From the NCBI GenBank assembly GCA_013696915.1, contig JACCXR010000521.1, forward strand, positions 1 through 10,474: a stretch of DNA of 10,474 bases, given 5' to 3'. Below are positions 1 through 6,277 of this stretch, piece by piece (positions within the stretch are counted from its first letter, which is position 1; each line of letters begins with the position of its first letter). The stretch comes from Euzebyaceae bacterium. Its GTDB lineage: Bacteria; Actinomycetota; Nitriliruptoria; Euzebyales; Egibacteraceae. A program made the position numbers and the translations under genes. The notes under the pieces were generated by a model. That model had not been told where the DNA came from, made no database searches, and saw nothing but the letters and a program-made list of their open reading frames with translations.

Positions 1-41
1 CGACCCGCCGGCCGAGCAGGTCGCAGAGGGCGCTGGCGGCG

Positions 42-373
42 TCAGGGACCGCTGGTGCCCGGCGACGCCGACGATCCCACGGTGGCTCTGGACGGCAGCA
101 TCAACAGGCCGAGCGCGTCGCCGAGCAGCGCCGTCCAGAGGATCGTGCCGGTCCACAGCTCTGCCGACCGGCCGACCCCCTCGGCGATTGCGACGGCGCC
201 GAACCAGCAGCTCCACAGCAGGACCGGCACGCCGAACGCGGTCGCCCAGAAGGCGGCCGGCCGCTCGGAGGACGGCGCAGCCGGCGGATGAGCCCGTCGG
301 AGAGGACGCCGGCGACGAGTGCGGCCGCCAGCAGCCACCAGAGCTCGAGTTCGTCGACCGCGCTGGTCAGCAC
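42..373 (-). pseudogene. Small membrane protein, reading frame broken by an apparent 1-bp shift
   Basis: I do not recognise a family. The GTG at 373, 15 bp after the ygfZ stop, opens a frame beginning MLTSAVDELELWW and running into a membrane segment (about residues 11-25) followed by the basic stretch RRLRR. In that frame the sequence then degenerates into Arg/Pro/Ser-rich shadow-like protein ending at 101. The neighbouring frame takes over at about 265-290 and gives two more plausible membrane segments, FWATAFGVPVLLW...GAVAIAEGV and WTGTILWTALLGDALGLLML, before a TGA at 42-44. Joining the two frames requires one extra base, or re-reading one, and would give about 110 residues with three hydrophobic segments. 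There is no slippery heptamer at the junction, so a sequencing or assembly error or a real inactivating deletion is more likely than programmed frameshifting. It probably forms an operon with ygfZ. Function unknown. Confidence 0.55.
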
Positions 374-388
374 CGCCGCCCAGCGAGC

Positions 389-1300
389 TCAGGCGCCGGG
401 CTGGGGCAGGCCCTCCCCCACCCGGCGGCGGACGCGCGCGGGGACGCCGCCCACGCTGACCGCGCCGTCGTCCGCGACAGCGCCGTCGGGGCCGACCGGG
501 ACGAGCGCCAGCGCGACCCAGACCGGCCCGACCGGCGCTGCGCTGGTGACCTCGCCGGTCTTGCCCCCCGCCTCGACCGGGTCTCCGGGCGCGATCGGTG
601 CGGACGCCTCGACGACGGCGAGCGCCCGCCGCGGCCGCCCGAGGTTGTAGATCTTCGCGATCGACTCCTGGCCTGGATAGCAGCCCTTGCGCAGGTGCAC
701 GTGCGTCGGGAGCAGGCCGAGCTCCTGCGCCCGGCGGCCGGGGACGATCTCGCGGCCCCACGCGGGCTGGCCTGCGCTGATGCACCAGGCCTCCCAGTCC
801 CCTCCCGAGGCCGTGGGCAGTCCGAGCGCGGCCACCCGATCGTCGACCCAGGCCCGCGGGCCGAGCAGGTCGACACCACCGGACCGGTCGCGGATGACCA
901 GACCGTCGCCGTGGGGGACCGCGGTCATCGGCTGGGGGCGAGCGCCCTGCACCTCGACGTCGCCGGGCCCCCGGACGGCCGCGACGGCCCACTCGCCGGT
1001 GAGGTCACCGGCCTCGACCTGGAGCAGGAACCGGTACTTCTCGAGCGCCGCGGCGAGGTCGGTTGCCACTGCGCGCGGGACGATCAGCAGCACGTCCTGG
1101 GCGCGCACGACGGCGCGGCCCGCCGCGAGGGGGTTGCCCTTGGCGTCGAGGTACAGGAAGTCGGCGACGGTGCCCGGCCGGGCGCCCTCCAGCTGCTGGC
1201 TCAGCAGCGTGTGCAGGTACGACAGGCGGTCCGGGCCGGTGACGTTCACCACCCCGTCCGGGCGGAGGTGGACGGCGGTTTCGTCGAGGAGCAGGGGCAT
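389..1300 (-). CDS. ygfZ: YgfZ/GcvT-like folate-binding protein
   Basis: This 303-residue protein belongs to the YgfZ (COG0354) branch of the aminomethyltransferase fold. These proteins bind tetrahydrofolate and support assembly or repair of Fe-S enzymes, such as the tRNA-modifying MiaB, in the cytosol. The diagnostic signature KGCYPGQE is at residues 205-212, with the conserved cysteine at 207 and the usual following context SIAKIYNLGRPRR. The N-terminal part (VVNVTGPDRLSYLHTLLSQ, then LDAKGNPLA at about 52-60) is the standard folate-domain start. I chose ATG 1300 (MPLLLDETAV) because family similarity begins there and a G-rich Shine-Dalgarno-like stretch precedes it; an in-frame start at 1372 would add 24 unrelated residues. 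The length is normal for the family. It is divergent from gnd across 375 bp, and the broken membrane-protein gene follows it closely. YgfZ identity is clear; its physiological client is not. Confidence 0.9.
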   Translation of the reverse strand: MPLLLDETAVHLRPDGVVNVTGPDRLSYLHTLLSQQLEGARPGTVADFLYLDAKGNPLAAGRAVVRAQDVLLIVPRAVATDLAAALEKYRFLLQVEAGDLTGEWAVAAVRGPGDVEVQGARPQPMTAVPHGDGLVIRDRSGGVDLLGPRAWVDDRVAALGLPTASGGDWEAWCISAGQPAWGREIVPGRRAQELGLLPTHVHLRKGCYPGQESIAKIYNLGRPRRALAVVEASAPIAPGDPVEAGGKTGEVTSAAPVGPVWVALALVPVGPDGAVADDGAVSVGGVPARVRRRVGEGLPQPGA

Positions 1301-1375
1301 GCCCCCAGTATCCGTTGCCTTGGCGCCGGCGAGGTGGCATTCTTGCGGCACGACAGGAAGGAGGTGGTCCAAAGC

Positions 1376-1423
1376 ATGAGTTCTGATAGTTCTTGCGTGA
1401 CCGTCGAGGTGATGAGGCGCTAG
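1376..1423 (+). CDS. Possible 15-residue leader peptide (MSSDSSCVTVEVMRR)
   Basis: The ORF is ATG to TAG, 15 codons. Its ribosome site AAGGAGGTG at 1358-1366 is a full-length match to the 16S anti-Shine-Dalgarno, 9 nt before the ATG, and is better than that of any other gene in this window. The first codons are ATG AGT TCT GAT AGT TCT TGC: four serines in AGT/TCT codons and one cysteine, from a direct repeat AGTTCT-GAT-AGTTCT. A/T-ending Ser codons are rare in such GC-rich coding DNA, where neighbours use AGC/TCG/TCC. A 6-bp hairpin overlaps the stop. This fits a translated regulatory leader for gnd-zwf 253 bp downstream, or for a short separate transcript ending at the hairpin at 1612-1639. 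No homology is recognised and chance is possible. Confidence 0.4.
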   Translation: MSSDSSCVTVEVMRR

Positions 1424-1611
1424 GCCTCACCGGTCCACACACTGCATCCGGGACCGGAAACTGGAGCCTGGAGCGAATCCAACCTCATCGCCCGCTCTGA
1501 TGGATCTGTGGGAGCTGGTCACACCCACCCACCCGGCCCCGCGACGGTGATCCCCCCAGGATCGCGAGCGGCTCGCCAGGGACGTGAAGGGACCAGGAGC
1601 GTTGGATGCCG

Positions 1612-1639
1612 GCCGCCCGAGCCATACGGCTCGGGCGGC
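1612..1639 (+). terminator. Strong 12-bp hairpin 36 bp upstream of gnd; candidate terminator or attenuator
   Basis: A perfect stem GCCGCCCGAGCC (1612-1623) / GGCTCGGGCGGC (1628-1639) has loop ATAC and is followed by TGCATTTCC, a weak T-rich tail. It ends 36 bp before the gnd ATG. No full gene on the plus strand ends just upstream, so it is either the terminator of a short leader or small RNA, or an attenuator in the gnd leader. GGCTCG at 1570-1575 could compete for the 5' arm (CGAGCC, 1618-1623), but that is only 6 bp. Confidence 0.5.
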
Positions 1640-1675
1640 TGCATTTCCGGCCATGGAACGCGGAAGGCGGAGGCG

Positions 1676-2590
1676 ATGCGGATCGGGATGGTAGGGCTCG
1701 GCAAGATGGGCGGGAACATGACGCGGCGGCTGCTGCGGGGCGGCCAGGAGGTCGCCGCCTTCGACCGCAACCCGCCGAAGGTGCGGGATGCCGCCGCCGA
1801 GGGTGCGATCGGCGCCGACTCGCTCGAGGCGCTCGTCCAGAGCCTGGACGCGCCGCGAGCAGTGTGGCTCATGGTGCCGGCCGGCGCCCCGACCGACGAC
1901 ACGATCGAACGGTGCGCCGCGCTCCTCGAGCCCGGTGACGCGATCGTCGACGGCGGGAATTCGCGGTGGACCGACACCAAGGCGCGCGCCGCCCGCCTCG
2001 CGGAACGGGGCATGTCGCTCGTCGACGCCGGCACCTCCGGCGGGGTCTGGGGCTTGGACGAGGGCTACTCGCTGATGGTCGGCGGCGACCGCGAGGCCGT
2101 CGCCCGGCTCGAGCCGGTGTTCACGACGCTCGCGCCCGCGGACGGCTACCTGCACGTCGGGCCCCCCGGCTCGGGCCACTTCGTGAAGATGGTCCACAAC
2201 GGCGTCGAGTACGCGCTGATGCAGGCCTACGCCGAGGGCTTCGAGCTGATGGCCGCCAGCGAGTACGACGTCGACCTCCACGCGGTCGCCGAGGTGTGGC
2301 GGCACGGCAGCGTCGTCCGGTCGTGGCTGCTCGACCTCGCCGCCCGGGCGCTCGCGGAGGACCCGGGGCTGGAGAAGATCACCGGCTGGGTGGACGACTC
2401 GGGCGAGGGCCGCTGGACCGTCGAGGCCGCGATCGACTCGGCGGTGCCGACCCCGACGATCGCCGCGGCGCTGTTCACCCGGTTCGCGTCGCGCCAGCCC
2501 GACGCGTTCGGCAACCGGCTGCTCGCGGCGCTGCGCAACCAGTTCGGGGGGCACGCGACGCGACCCGCCAACCGGGACGACGCCCGGTGA
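1676..2590 (+). CDS. gnd: 6-phosphogluconate dehydrogenase, decarboxylating (short form)
   Basis: It converts 6-phosphogluconate to ribulose 5-phosphate and CO2 with reduction of NAD(P)+, the last oxidative step of the pentose phosphate pathway, in the cytosol. The 304-residue length matches the short bacterial class rather than the ~470-residue form. The N-terminal Rossmann motif is GLGKMG (7-12). The substrate loop is DAGTSGG (117-123). The catalytic spacing K171-x3-N175-x2-E178-Y179 in KMVHNGVEY matches the Lys/Asn/Glu/Tyr set of characterised enzymes. Strand beta-2 ends with D30-R31-N32 where NADP-specific enzymes have Asn-Arg-Thr, which suggests NAD+ use or dual specificity. ATG 1676 has GGCGGAGG just upstream; an in-frame start at 1508 would add 56 residues of unrelated sequence. 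Its stop overlaps the zwf start (GTGA), so the two are co-translated. Confidence 0.95.
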   Translation: MRIGMVGLGKMGGNMTRRLLRGGQEVAAFDRNPPKVRDAAAEGAIGADSLEALVQSLDAPRAVWLMVPAGAPTDDTIERCAALLEPGDAIVDGGNSRWTDTKARAARLAERGMSLVDAGTSGGVWGLDEGYSLMVGGDREAVARLEPVFTTLAPADGYLHVGPPGSGHFVKMVHNGVEYALMQAYAEGFELMAASEYDVDLHAVAEVWRHGSVVRSWLLDLAARALAEDPGLEKITGWVDDSGEGRWTVEAAIDSAVPTPTIAAALFTRFASRQPDAFGNRLLAALRNQFGGHATRPANRDDAR

Positions 2591-4023
2591 CGCGGGGCCT
2601 CACCCCCGACGACACCGTCATCGTCATATTCGGCGGCAACGGCGACCTGTCCCGCCGCAAGCTCCTGCCGTCGCTCTACCACCTGCACACCGAGGGCCTG
2701 CTGCCGCAGCGGTGGCGCATCATCGGCAACTCCCGCAGCGAACTGACCGACGCCGGCTTCGACGAGATCGCCCGCGACGCCATCGGCGAGTTCGGCAACT
2801 GCGCGATCGAGGAGGACGCCTGGAAGGTCTTCGCCGAGCGCCTCGACTACGTGTCCCACGAGTTCCACGGGGAGGACACCGAGGCCGTGCGAGACGCGGT
2901 GCTGCACGCCGAGCGCGAAATCGGCGGCGAGCCGCAGCGGCTGTTCTACCTGTCGGTCCCGCCGCCAGCGTTCGGCCCCATCACCGAGGGCCTCGGCGCG
3001 GCGGGCCTGACCGACCGGGCGCGGGTGGTCTTCGAGAAGCCGTTCGGCCTCGACCAGCAGTCCTTCCTGGCGCTCGACGCCACGGTGCACCGCATCCTCG
3101 ACGAGGACCAGATCTACCGGATCGACCACTTCCTGGGGAAGGAGACGCTGCAGAACGTCCTGGCGCTGCGGTTCGCGAACGGGATGTTCGAGCCGGTCTG
3201 GAACCGCAACCACATCGACCACGTCGAGATCGACGTGCCGGAGGAGCTCGGCATCGGCACGCGCGCCGGCTTCTACGAACAGACCGGCGCGCTGCGCGAC
3301 ATGGTGGTGACCCACCTGTTCCAGGTGCTGTCGGTGATCGCGATGGAGCCTCCGATCGCGCTCGACCCGACCCCGCTGATGGACGAGAAGGCCAAGGTCT
3401 TCGAGTCGATGGACCCGATCAGCCACGACGACCTCGTCCGTGGCCAGTACATCGGCTACCGCGGGGAGCCGGGGGTCGCGCCGGACTCGCAGACCGAGAC
3501 GTTCACCGCCTGCCGGGTCAGCGTCGACAACTGGCGCTGGGCCGGCGTGCCGTTCTACCTGCGGACCGGCAAGCGCATGGCCGCGAGCCGGCAGACCGTC
3601 ACGCTGGCGTTCCGCGAGCCGCCCCGGCAGATGTTCCGCGACCTGTCGCCCGACAGCCTCCCGAACGACCACCTCACCCTCGACCTCGGCCGCGCCGAGG
3701 GGATCACCCTGTCGTTCCTCGCGAAGGTGCCCGGCCCGTCGGTGCGGCTTGGGCCCGCGCAGATGACGTTCTCCTACGCGGGGTCATTCGGCTCCGACGT
3801 GATCGGCCCGTACGAGCGCCTGCTCCACGACGCGCTGCTCGGCGACCGGACGCTGTTCACCCGCGCGGACGGCATCGCCCGCACCTGGGAGCTGGTCGCG
3901 GACGTCCTCGCCTACCCGCCCCGCGTCCACCCCTACCCGCAGGGGTCGTGGGGACCGGACGCCGCGCAGGCCCTGATCGCCCCCCGCCGGTGGTACCTGC
4001 CCGACAAGGAAGCGGCCCCCTGA
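2587..4023 (+). CDS. zwf: Glucose-6-phosphate 1-dehydrogenase
   Basis: It oxidises glucose 6-phosphate to 6-phosphogluconolactone, the entry and NADPH-producing step of the oxidative pentose phosphate pathway. It has 478 residues, a normal length. The dinucleotide-binding motif is GGNGDLSRRKL (16-26), a variant of the usual GASGDLA. Arg50 in IIGNSRSEL is at the position that contacts the 2'-phosphate of NADP+. EKPFG is at 150-154. The active-site signature RIDHFLGKE is at 178-186 with H181 and K185, and H243 in MVVTHLFQ lies 62 residues later, the spacing of the two catalytic histidines in the Leuconostoc enzyme. The start is the GTG overlapping the gnd stop; similarity begins within about ten residues of it, and the long open frame upstream is a gnd shadow. 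No opcA-like partner follows, unlike the Streptomyces and Mycobacterium arrangement. Confidence 0.96.
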   Translation: MTRGLTPDDTVIVIFGGNGDLSRRKLLPSLYHLHTEGLLPQRWRIIGNSRSELTDAGFDEIARDAIGEFGNCAIEEDAWKVFAERLDYVSHEFHGEDTEAVRDAVLHAEREIGGEPQRLFYLSVPPPAFGPITEGLGAAGLTDRARVVFEKPFGLDQQSFLALDATVHRILDEDQIYRIDHFLGKETLQNVLALRFANGMFEPVWNRNHIDHVEIDVPEELGIGTRAGFYEQTGALRDMVVTHLFQVLSVIAMEPPIALDPTPLMDEKAKVFESMDPISHDDLVRGQYIGYRGEPGVAPDSQTETFTACRVSVDNWRWAGVPFYLRTGKRMAASRQTVTLAFREPPRQMFRDLSPDSLPNDHLTLDLGRAEGITLSFLAKVPGPSVRLGPAQMTFSYAGSFGSDVIGPYERLLHDALLGDRTLFTRADGIARTWELVADVLAYPPRVHPYPQGSWGPDAAQALIAPRRWYLPDKEAAP

Positions 4024-4029
4024 TTCGTG

Positions 4030-4107
4030 AATCGCCGAGGCGCGTCCGAGGCGATTCTCCTGACCTGGGTGGTGGCGGTCGCGCAGCGACCGCCATGGAA
4101 TCCTGAC
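4030..4107 (+). repeat. Interspersed two-hairpin intergenic element, copy 1
   Basis: This block starts 6 bp after the zwf stop and is about 80% identical (roughly 63 of 79 aligned positions, one gap) to the reverse complement of 9975-10053. Hairpin A is GAATCGCC (4029-4036) / GGCGATTC (4050-4057); its loop region carries a direct repeat CCGAGGC-gcgt-CCGAGGC. Hairpin B is TGGCGGTCGC (4073-4082), loop GCA, GCGACCGCCA (4086-4095). The block ends with CTGAC. Here it lies between convergent genes and probably also terminates transcription. It resembles no repeat family I can name. Confidence 0.75.
4073..4095. terminator. Probable bidirectional terminator between zwf and the flavoprotein gene
   Basis: A perfect 10-bp GC-rich stem with loop GCA sits between the convergent stops at 4023 and 4113. 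There is no T-tract, which is common for actinobacterial terminators. It is also hairpin B of the repeated element at 4030-4107. Confidence 0.6.
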
Positions 4108-4112
4108 CGGGC

Positions 4113-5483
4113 TCAGCCGAGGATGTCCTGCAACGCGGGGAACCAGGCCTCGCTGTAGGTCGGGAACGGCTGGACGACGTCCGCCCAGACCCGGATGGGC
4201 ACCTCGGCGCGGATGGCGAGGGCGGCCTGCGTGATCAGCTCGGCGGCGTGCGGGCCGGCGACCGCGGCGCCGACGACCACTGCGCGGGCCCGGTCAGCCA
4301 CGATCTCGAGGCAGCCGCCGCCGGCCTCCTCGGCGGCCTCCCGCGCGGTCTGGCCGAGATCCATGGTCGCCACCCGGACGTCGATGCCCTGTTCGCGGGC
4401 CTGCGCCGGCGTGAGCCCCACGCCGGCGACCTCGGGATCGGTGTAGACGGTCCGGGCGACCGACCGGTAATCGGCCCTGGCGTCGCAGCCGACCAGGTTC
4501 GCCGCCACGACCCGGGCCTGGTAGTTCGCGGTGTGCCTGAACGGCAGCGTGGCCGTGACGTCGCCCGCAGCCCACACGTGCTCCTGGCCCGACACGCGGC
4601 ACCGGTCGTCCACGTCGAGGCCGTGTTCGGCCCCGGTGACGCCGAGCGCATCGAGGCCGATGCCGCCGACGTTCGGCGCGCGGCCGGTCGCCGCGACGAC
4701 GCGCTCGGCGGTGACCGCTGTGCCGTCGTCGAGGTGCAGCGTGGCGCCGTCGCCGTCGGCGGTGGCGGACCCGGCGGTCACGCCCAGCCGCAGTTCGACC
4801 CCGTCGTCGCGCAGGGCCGCGGCGAGCACCTCGGTGATCAACGGGTCCTCCTTGGCGAGCAGGCGGTCCTCCGCCTCGATGACCGTGACGCGGCAGCCGA
4901 AGCGGACCAGCGCCTGCGCGATCTCCACGCCGACCGGGCCTCCGCCGAGCACCGCCACAGAGGAGGGGAGCTCCTGCGCGGTCCACGCCTCGTCACTCGT
5001 CCACACCGGCACGCCGTCCAGCCCGTCGATCGGCGGCACCGTGGCCGCGGACCCGGTCGCGACGACGAGGTCGGTCCAGCCGAGCTCGCGGCCGCCGGCG
5101 TCCAGCGTCCCCGGGCCGGTGATCCGCCCGCGGCCGCGCACGAGCGTGACACCGGCTTCCGTGAGCCCGTCCGCGTGGGCCGAGTCGTCGAGGTGCTTCG
5201 CGACGCCGTCGCGCCTGGCAACCGCGGCGGCGTAGGCCCCGGCCGCGTCGCCGAGGTCGACCGGCCCGGCCGTCGCGGCGAGCCGGTGCGCCCGACCGGC
5301 GAGGTGGCGAACGGCGGCCGACCGCAGCACGGCCTTGCTCGGCATGCAGGCGACGAAGGGGCACCCTCCGCCGACGCGGCCCGCCTCGACGATGACGACG
5401 GACCGTCCAGCCTCGGCCAGGCTGGAGGCGACGGTCTCGCCGGCGGACCCGGCGCCGAGCACGACGACATCGAAGCGTTCCAC
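4113..5483 (-). CDS. FAD-dependent pyridine nucleotide-disulfide oxidoreductase (dihydrolipoamide dehydrogenase/mercuric reductase-like)
   Basis: This 456-residue flavoprotein is of the two-dinucleotide-fold class I disulfide reductase family. The FAD motif GAGSAG is at 10-15. The redox-active pair C41-x4-C46 lies in GGGCPFVACMPSK. The NAD(P) motif GGGPVG is at 180-185, followed by VIEAEDRLL with E203 at the end of beta-2, which favours NADH over NADPH. The second FAD motif is VWAAGDVT (303-310) and the dimerisation domain opens at about 347 (YTDPEVAGVGLTPAQA). The interface segment normally reading His-Pro-Thr-x-Ser-Glu is F440-P-T-Y-S-E, so the catalytic His is Phe. The true substrate is therefore uncertain; a quinone or electron-acceptor reductase is as likely as a disulfide reductase. 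GTG 5483 was chosen because AGGAGAA lies 11 nt upstream and the FAD fold begins at once; the upstream ATG would add 34 junk-like residues. It is convergent with zwf and divergent from pgl. Not specific enough to name. Confidence 0.85.
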   Translation of the reverse strand: MERFDVVVLGAGSAGETVASSLAEAGRSVVIVEAGRVGGGCPFVACMPSKAVLRSAAVRHLAGRAHRLAATAGPVDLGDAAGAYAAAVARRDGVAKHLDDSAHADGLTEAGVTLVRGRGRITGPGTLDAGGRELGWTDLVVATGSAATVPPIDGLDGVPVWTSDEAWTAQELPSSVAVLGGGPVGVEIAQALVRFGCRVTVIEAEDRLLAKEDPLITEVLAAALRDDGVELRLGVTAGSATADGDGATLHLDDGTAVTAERVVAATGRAPNVGGIGLDALGVTGAEHGLDVDDRCRVSGQEHVWAAGDVTATLPFRHTANYQARVVAANLVGCDARADYRSVARTVYTDPEVAGVGLTPAQAREQGIDVRVATMDLGQTAREAAEEAGGGCLEIVADRARAVVVGAAVAGPHAAELITQAALAIRAEVPIRVWADVVQPFPTYSEAWFPALQDILG

Positions 5484-5587
5484 GGCTGGTCTTTCTCCTC
5501 GGAAGGCGGGCGACAGGGACCGTCCCCCGGCGGGCGCAGCGCGACGCATCGGGATTCGGAGTGGCCGCGAGCGGCTATGGAGCATGC
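5484..5587. promoter_or_regulatory. Divergent intergenic region, flavoprotein gene / pgl
   Basis: These 104 bp must carry the promoters for both the minus-strand flavoprotein gene and the plus-strand pgl, so the two promoters are back to back or overlapping. Visible ribosome sites are AGGAGAA (minus, upstream of GTG 5483) and GGAG at 5579-5582, 5 nt before ATG 5588. I see no clear operator or -10 box. Confidence 0.5.
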
Positions 5588-6277
5588 ATGGAGATCGAGA
5601 CCTTCGACGACGCCGCGGAGCTCGCCCGCGCCACCGCGAACCGAGTCGCCGCCCGCCTGCTCGACGCGGTCGCCACCCGCGAGATCGGCGTGGTCGCGTT
5701 CAGCGGCGGGGGCACGCCGGCGGCGATGCTCGCCGAGCTCGCCCGCAAGGAGCTGCCCTGGGACCGGATCCACGTCGTCCAGGTCGACGAGCGGGTGGCG
5801 CCCGACGGCCACGCCGACCGCAACTGGACGATGATCCGGCGGGAACTGTTGGAGGGCTCGCCGCTGCCGGCCGGCAACGCCCACCCGATGCCGGTCACCG
5901 ACGACGACCTCAAGCCCGCGGCGGTGCGCTACGCCGGCCTGCTGCGCGCGCTCTGCGGCGAGCCCGTCGTCCTCGACGTCGCCCACCTCGGCATCGGCGA
6001 GGACGGCCACACCGCCTCCCTGGTTCCCGGCGACGCTGCGCTCATCGACACCGGCCTGGACGTGACCCTCGCCGGCCCGTACCAGGACCGGGTCCGGATG
6101 ACGCTGACGTTCGCGGCGATCAACCGCGCCCGCGTGATCATCTGGCAGGTTGAAGGCGAATCGAAGGCGCAGGCCCTCCGGACGATGATCGACGGCGGCG
6201 ACGTGCCCGCCGCCGGCGTCCGCACCGACGGCGACGTCTTGCTGCTCGCCGACCTGGCTGCCGCGAGCCTCATCTGA
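5588..6277 (+). CDS. pgl: 6-phosphogluconolactonase
   Basis: It hydrolyses 6-phosphoglucono-1,5-lactone to 6-phosphogluconate, the step between Zwf and Gnd. It is a 229-residue DevB/SOL-type member of the glucosamine-6-phosphate isomerase fold. The phosphate-binding loop is FSGGGTPAAML (38-48). VQVDERVAPDGHADRNW (65-80) contains the DER motif. The family signature is LGIGEDGHTASLVPG (134-148), with the catalytic-region His at 141. RVRMTLTFAAINRAR (168-182) is also typical. Of two close ATGs, 5588 is preferred because GGAG at 5579-5582 is well placed and there is no homology upstream; ATG 5584 is in another frame. It completes the oxidative branch but is separated from gnd-zwf by the opposite-strand flavoprotein gene, so it needs its own promoter. 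Confidence 0.95.
   Translation: MEIETFDDAAELARATANRVAARLLDAVATREIGVVAFSGGGTPAAMLAELARKELPWDRIHVVQVDERVAPDGHADRNWTMIRRELLEGSPLPAGNAHPMPVTDDDLKPAAVRYAGLLRALCGEPVVLDVAHLGIGEDGHTASLVPGDAALIDTGLDVTLAGPYQDRVRMTLTFAAINRARVIIWQVEGESKAQALRTMIDGGDVPAAGVRTDGDVLLLADLAAASLI

Larger units (their letters stand above)
1301..1675. promoter_or_regulatory. Divergent intergenic region between ygfZ and gnd
   Basis: These 375 bp must carry the promoters of both ygfZ (minus) and gnd-zwf (plus), although I cannot point to convincing -35/-10 boxes. They contain a 15-codon ORF with a consensus ribosome site (1376-1423). A small hairpin (stem TGAGGC/GCCTCA, 1413-1418 with 1424-1429) spans its stop codon. Further hairpins are GCGAG/CTCGC at 1564-1576 and a very strong 12-bp one at 1612-1639. 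The length and density of structure suggest a structured 5' leader for gnd, but no known riboswitch core is recognisable. Confidence 0.45.

Noticed and set aside
1..41. Protein-like minus-strand frame reading PDAASALCDLLGRR at the left edge
   Set aside because: Too short and without a visible start codon; may be the beginning of another gene outside the window but cannot be supported.
265..290. Programmed -1 frameshift in the small membrane protein
   Set aside because: No slippery heptamer or clear downstream stimulatory structure at the junction; a missing base is simpler.
1540..1580. C-rich loop near GATCCCCCCAGGATC suggesting the actinobacterial 6C RNA
   Set aside because: Only one short hairpin with a C-rich loop is seen; the 6C motif needs two adjacent hairpins with runs of at least six C in the loops.
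1424..1640. Possible cobalamin riboswitch: GGAA, then GGAGCGAATCC, CCCGC, and later GACCAGGAG appear in roughly the expected order
   Set aside because: The invariant core (GGGAA-3nt-GGTG and the GCCACTG B12 box) is not present, spacing between the blocks is wrong, and gnd-zwf is not a B12-regulated locus. Resemblance is likely chance.
2227..3672. 481-codon open frame on the minus strand opposite gnd-zwf
   Set aside because: Its protein is Arg/Val/His/Asp-rich low-complexity sequence typical of the antisense of high-GC genes, and zwf and gnd on the other strand have full catalytic motifs.
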